From the NCBI GenBank assembly GCA_907163345.1, contig CAJQUN010000130.1, forward strand, positions 434,001 through 498,000: a DNA stretch of 64,000 bases, in the 5' to 3' direction. Origin of the DNA: Haberlea rhodopensis (taxonomy: Eukaryota > Streptophyta > Magnoliopsida > Lamiales > Gesneriaceae). A program made the translations under genes and the position numbers. The notes under the pieces are model-generated. The model was not told the DNA's origin. It searched no databases and was given only the letters and a program-made list of their open reading frames with translations. Of this stretch, positions 1 to 10,231 are shown one piece after another (positions within the stretch are counted from its first letter, which is position 1; each line of letters begins with the position of its first letter).

Positions 1-1460
1 CTTATTGGCTGAGCCAGACATATTTCAGGCTATCAGGGAAGCCCAGAAGTCGGATGATGAGGTTCAGAGATGGTTATCGATAGTACTTCGAGGAAAACCA
101 TCAAAGTTCAGAGTGGCAGAAGATGGTTCCTTGAGGCTTGGCAACCGTTGGGTAGTACCGAGGACACCAGAGTTGTGTTAAGGGATCTTGCACCGTGCTC
201 ATAGCAGCAGGTTTAGCATACATCCGGGTGGAAGAAAGATGTACAAGGACTTATGCGACCAGTTCTGGTGGAGACGCATGAGCGTGATGTTATAACTTTT
301 GTCAAAAGATGTTTGATCTGCCAGCAGGTAAAGGCAGAAAGGCCGAGGCCTGGTGGCGAGCTGAAGAGCTTAGAGGTACCTGAATGGAAGTGGGAGCACA
401 TATCTATGGACTTTCGTGACCCACTTGCCAAGGACAACCTCTGGATTTGATGCGATCTGGGTGATCGTGGATAGGCTGACGAAGGTAGCTCATTTCATCC
501 CCTATTGTATGACTTTCACATATCTAAAGATGGCCCAATTATATTTACGGGATGTGGTGAGGTTACATGGAGTTCCAGTCTCGATTGTGTCTGACAGAGA
601 CCCAAGGTTTACTTCACATTTCTGGGAGGGTCTCCAGACAGCTTTGGGCACAGAGGTGAGACTGAGTACAGCTTACCACCCTCAGATAGATGGCCAGACA
701 GAGCGTACCATTCAGACGCTCGAAGACATGTTGAGGGCATATGTATTGGAGTTTGATACTCCGTGGCAAGATTCATTACCACTGGTAGAGTTCTCCTATA
801 ATAACAGCTATCAGGCGAGCATTCAAATGGCTCCTTTTGAAGCTCTTTACGGATGACGATGTAGGTCACCGCTGTATTGGGAGGACTTGACTAGTAAAGC
901 GGTCGGAGGACCGGATATGATCAGGGATATGGAAGACAAGATTAAGTTGATACGTCAAAAGATGAAAGCGGCCCAGGATAGGCAAGCAGCCTATGCCAAT
1001 AAGCAACGACGATCGCTAGAATTCCAAGTAGGAGACAAGGTCTTCTTGAAAATCTCACCCTTCAGGGGTGTAGTTTGTTTGGTATGCGGGGAAAGTTATC
1101 TCCGAGGTATGTTGGGCCGTATGAAGTTTTGCAGCGTATCGGTACATTGGCCTACCGTTTGGCTCTACCGCCGTCTTTATCTGGTATTAATGATGTTTTC
1201 CACTTCTCTATGTTACGGAAGTATGAGCCAGAACCGTCTCATGTATTACAGCCTATTGAAGTGCAGTTGGACTCAGATGTATCCTACGTAGAACGACCGG
1301 TCAGAATTCTGGATCGAGAGGATCGCAGATTACGAAGCAAGATTATACCGACGGTCAAAGTTCAGTGGGATCGTCGGAGTGTCGAGGAGGCTACATGGGA
1401 GACGGAACGGCATATGGTGCAGCATTACCCGGAACTATTTTCTGGTATGATTTATGTTTA
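1..1460 (+). pseudogene. Ty3 chromovirus (Tekay-like) integrase and chromodomain, 5' truncated by window edge
   Basis: This is the C-terminal part of a Ty3/gypsy pol polyprotein, which in a live element inserts the cDNA into chromatin. The zinc-binding region ends near 330 (CLICQQVKAERPRPG). The integrase core follows, with the DxD-type segment VSDRDPRF near 590-615 and the catalytic glutamate in DGQTERT near 700. A GPY/F-type segment (YVGPYEVL) lies near 1105-1130. A chromodomain-like tail lies near 1288-1440 (VERPVRILDRE, then VQWDRRSVEEATWE), which places it among chromoviruses. It is dead: there is a frame disruption near 175, a frameshift near 415, a stop at about 856 (YG then stop, where the paralogue at 15397-16493 has Arg) and a frameshift near 1072. 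The lineage name is by resemblance; a related chromovirus lineage is possible. Confidence 0.9.
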
Positions 1461-1486
1461 GTTTTATTTTGGGTAAGTGCATGCGA

Positions 1487-1520
1487 TTTCGAGGACGAAA
1501 TCTTATAAGTAGAGGAGTAT
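1487..1520 (+). other. Polypurine-tract region of the Tekay-like element
   Basis: The motif TTTCGAGGACGAAAT at 1487-1501 is followed by the purine-rich stretch AAGTAGAGGAGTAT ending at 1520, directly before the LTR. This is where plus-strand priming occurs in LTR retrotransposons. The same 15-bp motif stands before the polypurine tract of LARD-1, which links the two element types. Confidence 0.75.
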
Positions 1521-1804
1521 TGTGATGCCCCGAAATTAATTAATTGCAATCTGGGCATTAATTATGTTTATATGATGAATTATGTTGATAATTGATTTAT
1601 GTGTTGAAATTAATTATCATGTTGAAATGCTTAGTCACATGGTAGGCGTGACCCGGGGTTGCATTTCGGGGTGCATGTTATGCATGTTAGAAAATGGGGT
1701 GTTAACATGATTTATTGTTTTGGTTGTTAATTATGAGGAAGATATGAATTTATTGGAAGTTTGTTGCATTTTTGTAAATGCTTTTAAAATACCATGTTGG
1801 GGTA
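1521..1804 (+). repeat. Partial 3' LTR of the Tekay-like element
   Basis: It begins TGTGATGCCCCGAAATTAAT directly after the polypurine tract. It matches, in opposite orientation, the start of the LTR at 18088-20676 as far as the ATACCATGTTGGGGT segment. It then stops abruptly where the LTR of element B begins. The remaining roughly 2.3 kb expected from the other copy is missing here. Confidence 0.85.
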
Positions 1805-4800
1805 TGACCGCTTTATTTTTAAACAGAAAATTCTCAGTGTAGCGATTCTTTACCGCAAGTGCACGGTGTCAAGTTTTAGTATAGTTAAATGAAAGTAAGG
1901 GTTGTCGAATCCACAGGGCTAACGTATAAGTACCAAATAAAACTACTAAAATTATATTTAGCCTACGATTAAAAAGAGGGTATATTAACTACTGCAAATT
2001 TATAACTAAACGACCTAAATAAAAATAAGAATAAATAAAATGAATGGTTTCCGGATATGCAAAGGAATTTCGCTCGAGAAATTTATCAAGCTCTTCGTTC
2101 AACTATGTTATCTTCAAAGATTTGTTTGAATAGGCAATTACCAAACAATTGATTCTTAAGGTGAAAGGTTTTCGTTATTATTCAATACACTCTCTCGAGC
2201 TGTATAGAAACTAATATCAAATTAGAACAAGTAACTCTCGTTCACTTATTTACTAATCCGATATTGCATATGTGAGACCCCGATATCTCAAGATACTAAT
2301 AGGTGCGATTAAGAGAACTAAACATTCATATGAATAAATAAGAGTAATGAGTCATGTTGATTAACCTGAGCTTAAAAGATACAGTACCAAAAGTTTCAAA
2401 AGGAATTTCAGAGATTCCTACAAAAGGTACTACCCTATAGTCTTACTCTACCACAAGTAGAAGCTATACAAAATTTCTCTAACATGCTAATCCTGTAGCA
2501 CTCCTTACAGCTCGGCTTTTCAACCCCGACCCTGGTTCTCATCATCAAAAGCACCTACAAAGACAACCCCCAACACATGAGCATAACATAATTCATATAC
2601 CACAAAATATGAATGTAAGACGTAAATGCATAATCATAAAATACAAAGCACTTCCTGTATTTCCATCGCATTTACAATGCTCATTGGTTGTCCCTGTACC
2701 ACAATTCATAATCAAAACACTATATGAATATATGGCTTCACAAATAAATGTCATGACATATCATCTCTTTTTCTTGAGTCAGTCATCATCAGTTATTTTA
2801 ATGCTTCTTTGCTTTACAATCTCAAAACAAGCGGTATCTCATCCTCGCTTCTTCATACTAGCGGTATCTCATCATCGCTTAGTATGGTATACCCCGCCTC
2901 CATGTGCAAGCGAGCCTCCCCCCTCCCGCTCCACATTTTTAGCGGTCAAGCGTAAGCATTGAACCTTCACTGTGATCACCCCTGACTCGTGGAATACACC
3001 TCTTTATTCCACATCACAATATGCAACAACAATGCATAATATGCAACAACAATGCATAATAACATGTATCAACTCTTAATGCATCACATTGCATTCATCA
3101 TGTGTCAAACAGACAAACATAAGTACATGTTACCGTTGGGATGCCCGTACGTCGCTTACGTACCTTTCCAAAATGTAGTGTGTTGTGGGACTCTATCCCC
3201 TGCGCTGTGTAGCTGTCTGTGAAGGCTCTACACGAGTGTACAACACAATATTAGATGTCTCATTAGAATCCAATATCAAAATTAAAACAAATTCCACATT
3301 TTAAAAAAAAAGAACACTACCGATCAATCGGTCCTCATCACCGATCGATCGGTGAACTGTTTGAATTTTGGAAAAATGCTACGGCTTTTGCCGATCGATC
3401 GGTCGCTCTGTTTCAGCCCAGATTTCCGGAAACTCTTTAACACCGATATTTATGCCTCTTGATCTAACATGTAAGACATACCACATGCCAAACTCAACAT
3501 GATAGAAGTTACAATACACTACCCTGAGTGTATTCATATCAACCCCAAACATAAACCCACAAGCATAAACGTCGACCATTTACACAAGTACTCGATCAAC
3601 TTTTCTGGAAACAGGGCAACATTTTCATTCCCAGATTTCTTGAGTACTTCATTTCATGCTATAAAAACTACAACATATTTCATAAAGCATGCTCAAATAT
3701 AAAACGTCCTGGGCTTGACAAACTACCATGCATGTACTCAAATCAAAGGTTCACCCTAAAACCTATCTAACATGCATAATATCACCTCCTCAAAATCACT
3801 CCCAGTCCACATTTTTCCAGAAAAACAGGGCATACTCCTACCCAGATTTCCGAACACCTTACTTTACATGCTTATTTCCTCAACATAAAACATGTAATAT
3901 ACATAAGGAAAAATGCAGAGAGCTTCATAACAACACCATGTAAGCATTTAAATCGAAGTTTTAAGAAACCTAAGCTAACATGCCATTTTTCACACCAATA
4001 AAAGTATGAACTCAACAACTAAATTTCAAACCCAGAAATGGTTTCTCACCCCTTTTTGCTCCGATTTTTGGAAGCTTTCCAAGCAATAAAAATGGAAGGT
4101 CTCCTCCCTATCTTCCTTAGCAGCTGTTGGACGAATTGTGGGAGAGAATTGGAGTGATTTCAGACATGGAAGGGTTGGGTGAGAGATGGGACAAGGAGTA
4201 TGGGCAAGCAGCTGGTAGCTGGCAGCAGGGCATGGGTCAAGGGGGGTGGTTGGGTGGTGGGTTATGTGATGTGTTATGTTTTGGTCCCGGTATTTAGCAC
4301 GATGTATTAAAATATCCTCACATGATATTTTATAGTATTTTCTCAATAAAATACTTCAATTCCCATTTAAATATGCTTTTACCAAAACAATAATACACAC
4401 CCCAAAATAATCATGCCACAACCCCAACATCCCAACATATGTCGCATGCACCCCGAAATGTAACTCCTCAACCATATTAATTCAACCTCATGAATTAACA
4501 CTTAATCATCATAATATAAATAAATGATTAAAATCACATAATCATTTCGGGGATATCACAGCATAAATCTTCAAAACCTAGTTACTCTAAATCTCTCGAT
4601 TCAAAGTGCTCACGTATGTGATTTTATCTCTCGATCTCAATCTTAAACATACTTCATGAATTACTGTAGCGTATTATAACGTTATCTCTCGATCTCGGTT
4701 ATAACTCACAAAATTCAATCAAAGTTAGCTATGCTTTGATCTTAATAAGCATTTAATTCATGAACAATAAGTAATCAATCCACTCAAACACAATCGAATC

Positions 4801-5588
4801 AATAAATGAAACACAATTATACTTAAAATCGATAAAATAAACTCAATTTAATTCAAGACAAATCAATAAGACGTTTAATTGTTTCTCAACCTCAAAAACA
4901 TCCAATGAAAATGAAAATCAAATAAAACCGAGTTTAGAAATACGATAAATGCTGGAACGAATCCGTGCGTTGCACCGTAATCTCTTCTCTTGCTCCTTCC
5001 TTGCACTCCGGAATGGCTCGCTCAAGCTTGGATGAAGAACGGAGGAAGATGGCTTCTCCTCCTTCTTGTCGGCGGCGGCTACTAGGGTTTTTAGGTGATG
5101 AAAAACGGCTCTCAACCCTCTCTGATATGATATGGAATGATATGGAAGAGATCCCACATTTAAACCACCGAGAATCACGTTAATTTTGGAAAATAAAATT
5201 TTCAGAAAATCGCGTATCGATCGATAGAAAAGTGTTTTCGATCGACCGGTGCACTGTTTGCTTCAGCGTTTAAAAGTTTCTGCCTCGATCGATCGATCGA
5301 TATTTTCATTCCGATCGATCGACACTTCGATAAATTTGGTGCTGAACTCTCTGCCCGGATCGATCGATCGAGAAATAATCTCGATCGATCGAAATTCTGA
5401 AAAATCTTAATTCTTCTCTTTTTCGCCTCGATTTCACCCGATTCCTTCATTTTAGCTCATTTCTTCCATTTCCTACCTATTTTCCTGAAACAAGCAAATA
5501 AATACCAAAAGCGTAATTTCATCCAGGAAAAAGTACGAAAAATTGGAAAGAAATTACAGCTAAAAACACTTAAAATCTAAGCCTATCA
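1805..5588 (-). repeat. 3' LTR of element B, interrupted by a solo LTR
   Basis: Its net length is about 1.49 kb once the insertion at 2271-4560 and one target duplication are removed. It aligns with the LTR at 10232-13976 over the segments around CAGTGTAGCGATT, CGCAAGTGCACGGTGTCAAG and the CTCTCGATCTC repeats. CGATCGATCG palindromes occur at 5215-5395. It ends CTATCA on the plus strand, next to a CCCCC tract. Confidence 0.85.
2271..4560 (-). mobile_element. Solo LTR of a Tekay-like family (family S1), TSD GCATA
   Basis: It is a 2290-bp LTR with TG...CA ends (TGTGAGACCCCGATATC on the left, GGGGATATCACA on the right) and a perfect 5-bp target duplication GCATA at 2266-2270 and 4561-4565. No internal sequence is present, so it is a solo LTR left by recombination between two LTRs. 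Inside are hairpin repeats with AGCG/CGCT arms at 2825-2890, the GTACG/CGTAC hairpin at 3147-3163 and CGATCGATCG palindromes at 3320-3410. It resembles the LTRs at 11275-13314 and 18088-20676 in order of segments rather than in close identity. Confidence 0.92.
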
Positions 5589-5602
5589 ACTCCCCCAAAC
5601 TT
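5589..5602 (-). other. Polypurine tract of element B
   Basis: On the minus strand TAAGTTTGGGGGAGT lies directly before the LTR start TGATAGG. AAGTTTGGGGG is the typical form in plant Athila/Tat elements. A second, similar G-run lies inside the element near 6879-6886. Confidence 0.75.
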
Positions 5603-7047
5603 AGACTTGATCGTCATCGAGCAAGCAATAAGCTCAAAAAGTAGAGTTAAACTTAATACTTTGAATGAATCATCTTTACAACTCAAAGTAAAAGCTCAGC
5701 AATCCTACTTACACATCAATAAGAGTCAGTCAAAGTTCAACAGGAAGCGTTTTATCCTAAGCTAAACAATACATCGCAACATCGGAACGTGCATGTGTGC
5801 TATTGTCAATCATGAGGTATAATCATATCTTTAAGATCAAACTGTGCCATAAAAACTCAAAGTCAAGATTACTTTGGATTACTCTACAAATCTACTATCC
5901 AGCACTTCTCCACTAATGTAATTATTCCCTAGACTTGGATCAGAAGGTCTTTAAAAGCTTATAGCGTTAGGTCTTTTGGTGTCGGCTCCAAAGAAAAGGT
6001 AGGATAAATGCAAAGAAGGGAGTATAATAGAATCAGTTCAAAAATTTGCTCGCACGATATTGAGCTTTTCTTCAACTTTTTCTAGCCTTGGCCACTTTGG
6101 GTCTTATTGGAATGTTTTCATTTTATTCAAGGCTTTTCTCTACATCTTTTCTTATTGTTCATTCTTTTATTCATTTTGTTTTCCACAATGAACTCATCTA
6201 CATAAAATCAGTGCAATGAATGAGATTCATTATACTCCCTTAGGGACGGATAAAATTTTTCATTTAGGCTCAATCCAAGGTAGGTATAATGAGTTAGCCA
6301 AAAATGTCGAATGTGGGTCTAATTATATGCAATGCATAAACCATTCTTTTTCAATAAGGCTCAAGAGGGGACACTAAGGAATGATATAGACAAGGTAAGC
6401 TTGAAAGGCACAAACGGTCCAAAGATCGCCTAAATCATCTCCAAGTCAAGTTCCTAATTATAAAATTTCGCCTCAAAGTGCTTTCAAATAAATTGTAGAG
6501 TTTTCTAAGATGCTCAAGACTAATCATAGTTAACACAAGTTTTCACTTTATTCAATACATACTTCACTCAATCATGACTCAAAATGTGCTCAAATTATTC
6601 CTCAATTTTGACATAAGCTCAACAAAGGATATATTCAAACAAGTTAAACATTTTCATGACTCCTATCTAGATGGGGATTAATTTCATCATGTATTACCTT
6701 TGCAAATCCAACTCATCATTTCTCAAGATTAACTCATTTTTAAAAAAAAATTTGTTGATAGTGCTCAAGGACGAATTAGTCTCAAAAAGTGCAGTCATGC
6801 AAGGAAATAAACAAGACAAGTAGCAAAAAGTGTAAAAACTACAAATATATACTAATAATAAAAACAAATATAAACAAACCCCCCCAAACTTAATATGTGC
6901 ATTGCCCTCAATGTACAAGACAAATAAGCCTAAAGGCAAAACACATACCATGACGACGATCGTCATTGATCGTCGTCCTCATCATGCTCCGCAGAGGGAA
7001 CTGGGTAGTGATGCTGCTCACCCTGGTATGGTGGAAATGGTGGGTAC
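5603..7047 (-). other. 3' internal non-coding region of element B
   Basis: This AT-rich stretch holds no coding sequence I can support. It is homologous to 13977-15396, with shared blocks around CTTCTCCACTA, AGGTCTTTA, TACTCCCTTA and CGCCTCAAAGTGC, so it is a real shared part of the family. A CCCCCCC tract (6879-6886) followed by AAACTTAAT marks a second polypurine-like site. Confidence 0.6.
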
Positions 7048-8111
7048 TCAGCAGGTGGGGGTGCATGCGGCTGATATGGTGCGAAGTGTGGCTCTGGCGG
7101 GAACTGGAATCCTGGGAAGCCCTGGGCAATGGCAGTGTTCCATGCACTCTGGTAGTATGAACTCCATCTGACGCTGAGCTACCTGCTCATGGTCCAACTG
7201 CAATGCTCTCTGCATGCTGTGTATGTCCCGCTGCATGCTATGGATGCTCTGCTGCTCTAGGCGAATGTCTTGGAGATCCCTGTGAAGGGAGTCCAAGGTG
7301 ATGTGAGTATGCTCTGCAGCAGAGGATGATGATGCTCCGGCATGTCTGGTGTCCGAGGGTCGTGGCTTAGCCCTTCTTCGGCCTGTAGGAGGTGGTGGAC
7401 CGTCAACAACAATTGGGGTCTTTGGTGGAATTAACTCCTCATCTTCCCCCCATTTCACTCCGCATCTCTAGCATAAAGCAGTGATGGTAGATGGAAACGG
7501 TAGTGCGCAGGTAGGTGGGCTGCTACCGATCTCATAGATGTGATCACTAATTATCTCGCCCAAATCCACGTCCTGCCCTCTGAGAATGGCAAATACCAGG
7601 GCCTCTCTGTCCTTTGTCACCTCAGAAGTGTGGGTCGAGGGCATGACCCGTGAGGCGACAAATGAGAACCATGCTTGGGCCTCTGGTGTCAAATGCTTCT
7701 TGAGAACCACCTGTGGATCTCCCTTATCGTCCCGCTGCCAATTTTATTGATTGCTGCTTGATCTACCAGCACATCCGTCCCTCGGACAAAAACATTTGCT
7801 AGGTGCCCTGGTGGGATAACTCGGAGATTCGTATAGAATTCCCTCACCAGCGGGACCACATCATCCATCGGTGTTTTCACAAACTGAAACCACCCTCGTC
7901 GTCTGACTGCCCTAATGACATGACATTCAATCTTGTCCATACTCATGCCCCTTTCACGACTGAGGGGTTTCTTGTGATAATTGGGATATAACTCAGCTGC
8001 TGTGGCATTGACAAACTTATGTTCGTCATGCTCTTGCTCACAAGTGGTGGCCTCCGCCTGCTTTTGCTTCTGTGAAGCCTCTGCCTGCTTTGACCTCTTT
8101 CTTGGAGCCAT
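7048..8111 (-). pseudogene. Transposase_32-like plant retroelement ORF of unknown function, broken
   Basis: From the ATG at 8111 the protein has a basic, Lys/Gln-rich start (MAPRKRSKQAEASQKQ), then a core with FYTNLRV, VFVRGTDVLVDQAAIN and, after a shift of frame near 7700, WFSFVASRVMPSTHTSEVT, EALVFAILRGQDVDLGEII and PFPSTITALC. This matches my knowledge of the plant family called Transposase_32 or putative plant transposon protein (PF20167), found in many Athila/Tat-type elements; its biochemical role is not known. An in-frame TAG stands near 7467, followed by a Pro/Arg-rich linker and a Gln-rich, probably coiled-coil tail (SLHRDLQDIRLEQQSIHSMQ). With one frameshift and one stop it is probably not made as a full protein. 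The ORF sits downstream of gag, where pol would be in an autonomous element. Confidence 0.75.
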
Positions 8112-8803
8112 TTTCTTGCTAAGTTGCTCTCAATTATTTCGCTTAACTGCACCAAAAACACCACACCCAAAATACAGCAATACCAACACCCCGCAACACA
8201 ACAACAATTCCCCCAAACAAGAAAAAATATGATCTTTGATGAATTTGGCGCTTGGCATGGAATTCTCTTTTTTGATGCAATTCTACCCAATTCAGCTTGC
8301 AATTCTTCAGATCTGCAATTAAAAATCTCATCAGAACAATTCGTACTTCAAAGATTTGAAGTAATTTATGGATGAGAGATTAGAGGAGGCGATTTGGTTC
8401 TTTGCTGAAGGGGAGAGGAAAACTTTTTTTAAAGTTATGCACAGACTGCTCTTCGGTACCCTATTTTTCAAAATTTTCTCTCGATCGATCGATCGAGAAA
8501 TTTTTCGATCGATCGATCGAGGCAGTGAACCTCTTGGTCTTCAAAATTTTCGGGCGATCGATCGAGAATAAATCTCGATCGATCGCCAGCACCAGAATAC
8601 CAAATTTTTTATTTTTTTTTTCAAAATATTTTTCCGCTCGGTTTTCCTCGCCTACATCTTTCTTGCTTTTACACCTACAACAAAATTGCACGGATTCATT
8701 CTCGGAACATCTACAAACAAATTAAAAACAACTAAACTACAAAGAGGAAGGGGAAGAAAGTTCTTAATTTATAGTCCCAAGCTGGACTTCACCTCCTCGT
8801 CTG
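8112..8803. other. Non-coding spacer of element B with CGATCG palindromes
   Basis: No ORF here is convincing. At 8478-8590 there are several long palindromes of the TCGATCGATCGA type, spaced 20-50 bp apart, like those in the LTRs of this and other elements in the window. The rest is AT-rich. Confidence 0.6.
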
Positions 8804-9952
8804 TTAACTTGATTGCTCCTTTGGATTCTTCACAGAATCACTCGGGAGTGTACCTTGCGTCCTTCCAGAAATCAACGTGGCCAACTGCCCTATCTGCACT
8901 TCCAGGTTCTTAATCGATGCATCCTGATTCTGCATCCTCACCTCAGTTGACGAAATCAGTTTTGCCACCAGCTCCTCCATACTCGGTTTTTGTGTGAACC
9001 CCGACTGTGGTTGTGGATTCAACACATTCTCTTGGTTTGACCACCTCAGATTTGGGTGGTTCCTCCACCCCGGGTTGTATGAGTTCGAATATGGATTGTT
9101 CTGCTGCCTGTTCCCTATGAAATTTATAGCTTCAGTAGTTTGGTTAAATTGGTTACCTGCTTGGCACTCAATGCTTGGATGACCGCCTCCACATAAATCA
9201 CAGAAAATAGTTTGAGCTTGCATCGCTGCTGCATCCATGCTATCTATCTTCCGGTTCATAGCTTCCAACTGAGCCGAAATAGCAGTAATCTCGTCCACTT
9301 GATGGACTCCTATTGGTTTTTGTGGCGTGTTCCTGTCCGATTGCCACTGATAGCTATTGGACGCCATTTCCTCCAATAAGTTATATGCTTCTTTCGGTGT
9401 CTTCCGCATGATCGATCCCCCAGATGCTGAATCTATCATTGATTGGTTAGCAGAAAACAAACCAGTGTAGAAAGTCTGTACCTGAAGCCATATGGGTAGA
9501 CCGTGATGTGGGCATCTCCTCAATAAATCTTTGAAATGATCCCACGCCTCGTATAAACTCTCGGGATTGAATTGCCCGAACGTAGTGATGTCGTTCCGCA
9601 TCTTTGCCGTCTTGGAGGGAGGAAAGTACTTCGATAAGAAAGCTTTTGTCATCCCTTCCCATGTTGTAATTGATCCTGCAGGTAATGAATTCAACCAGGA
9701 TTTAGCTTTGTCTCTTAATGAAAAAGTGAAGAGCCTTAACCTGATGGCGTCGTCGGAGACGTCATTATGTTTAAACATGTCACAGATCTCCAAGAAGTTG
9801 GAGATGTGAGTGTTCGGATCGTCTGTGGCAGCTCCCCAAACATTATTTGCCTGGATTGTCGGCCTAGTAATGCTGGATAAAGATCCATGAAGTATTGGCT
9901 GTGCAAAGTCCATCATTGACCTCGGGTTCTGTGCTTCGTTATTGTCTGCCAT
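8804..9952 (-). CDS. gag: Gag protein of element B (Athila/Tat type)
   Basis: This 382-residue intact ORF encodes the structural protein that forms the virus-like particle. The retrotransposon gag domain covers roughly residues 70-170 (DKAKSWLNSLPAGSI, then TWEGMTKAFLSKYFPPSKT). A CCHC zinc knuckle (CDLCGGGHPSIEC) lies near residues 250-262. Behind it come an Asn/Gln-rich stretch with the NPYSNSYNPGWRNHPNL signature and a short predicted helical segment (IKNLEVQIGQLATLI). These features are typical of Athila/Tat gag. The start at 9952 is the first ATG downstream of the primer site, about 255 bp away. It ends in a stop just where a protease would follow in a full element, and no pol comes after it. 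Confidence 0.88.
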   Translation of the reverse strand: MADNNEAQNPRSMMDFAQPILHGSLSSITRPTIQANNVWGAATDDPNTHISNFLEICDMFKHNDVSDDAIRLRLFTFSLRDKAKSWLNSLPAGSITTWEGMTKAFLSKYFPPSKTAKMRNDITTFGQFNPESLYEAWDHFKDLLRRCPHHGLPIWLQVQTFYTGLFSANQSMIDSASGGSIMRKTPKEAYNLLEEMASNSYQWQSDRNTPQKPIGVHQVDEITAISAQLEAMNRKIDSMDAAAMQAQTIFCDLCGGGHPSIECQAGNQFNQTTEAINFIGNRQQNNPYSNSYNPGWRNHPNLRWSNQENVLNPQPQSGFTQKPSMEELVAKLISSTEVRMQNQDASIKNLEVQIGQLATLISGRTQGTLPSDSVKNPKEQSS

Positions 9953-10207
9953 TGCTTGAGCTTCTCATAGTCTTCTAAGTAGAGTTCTCTATTTCAGGAT
10001 CAAATGGCTCGAGAATGGGCTCCTCTCTTCTGAGCATGCACTAGAGAAATGGTTCCTGTACTGAATCAGACAAAAGGAGACAACAACAAAAATACAAAAT
10101 AAAAAACAAGAACAACTAACTAAAACGAAAAAGAAAAAATAAACACGAAATAATACAAATTGGCTAAATTACAATTAACTAATCTCGTATGATATTATAC
10201 AGATTAT

Positions 10208-10225
10208 TCCCCGGTAACGGCGCCA
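10208..10225 (-). other. Primer binding site, tRNA-Asp type, of element B
   Basis: On the minus strand it reads TGGCGCCGTTACCGGGGA, complementary with one difference to the 3' end of plant tRNA-Asp(GTC), the usual primer of Athila/Tat elements. Six bases separate it from the LTR that begins at 10232. The leader from here to the gag start at 9952 is non-coding. Confidence 0.85.
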
Positions 10226-10231
10226 AAAACT

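Noticed and set aside
8368..8691. ORFs with repeated SIDRS or IDRE motifs (also at 5202-5450, 19752-20016 and others)
   Set aside because: They are translations of the CGATCGATCG palindromes in open frames; no codon-level sign of a gene.
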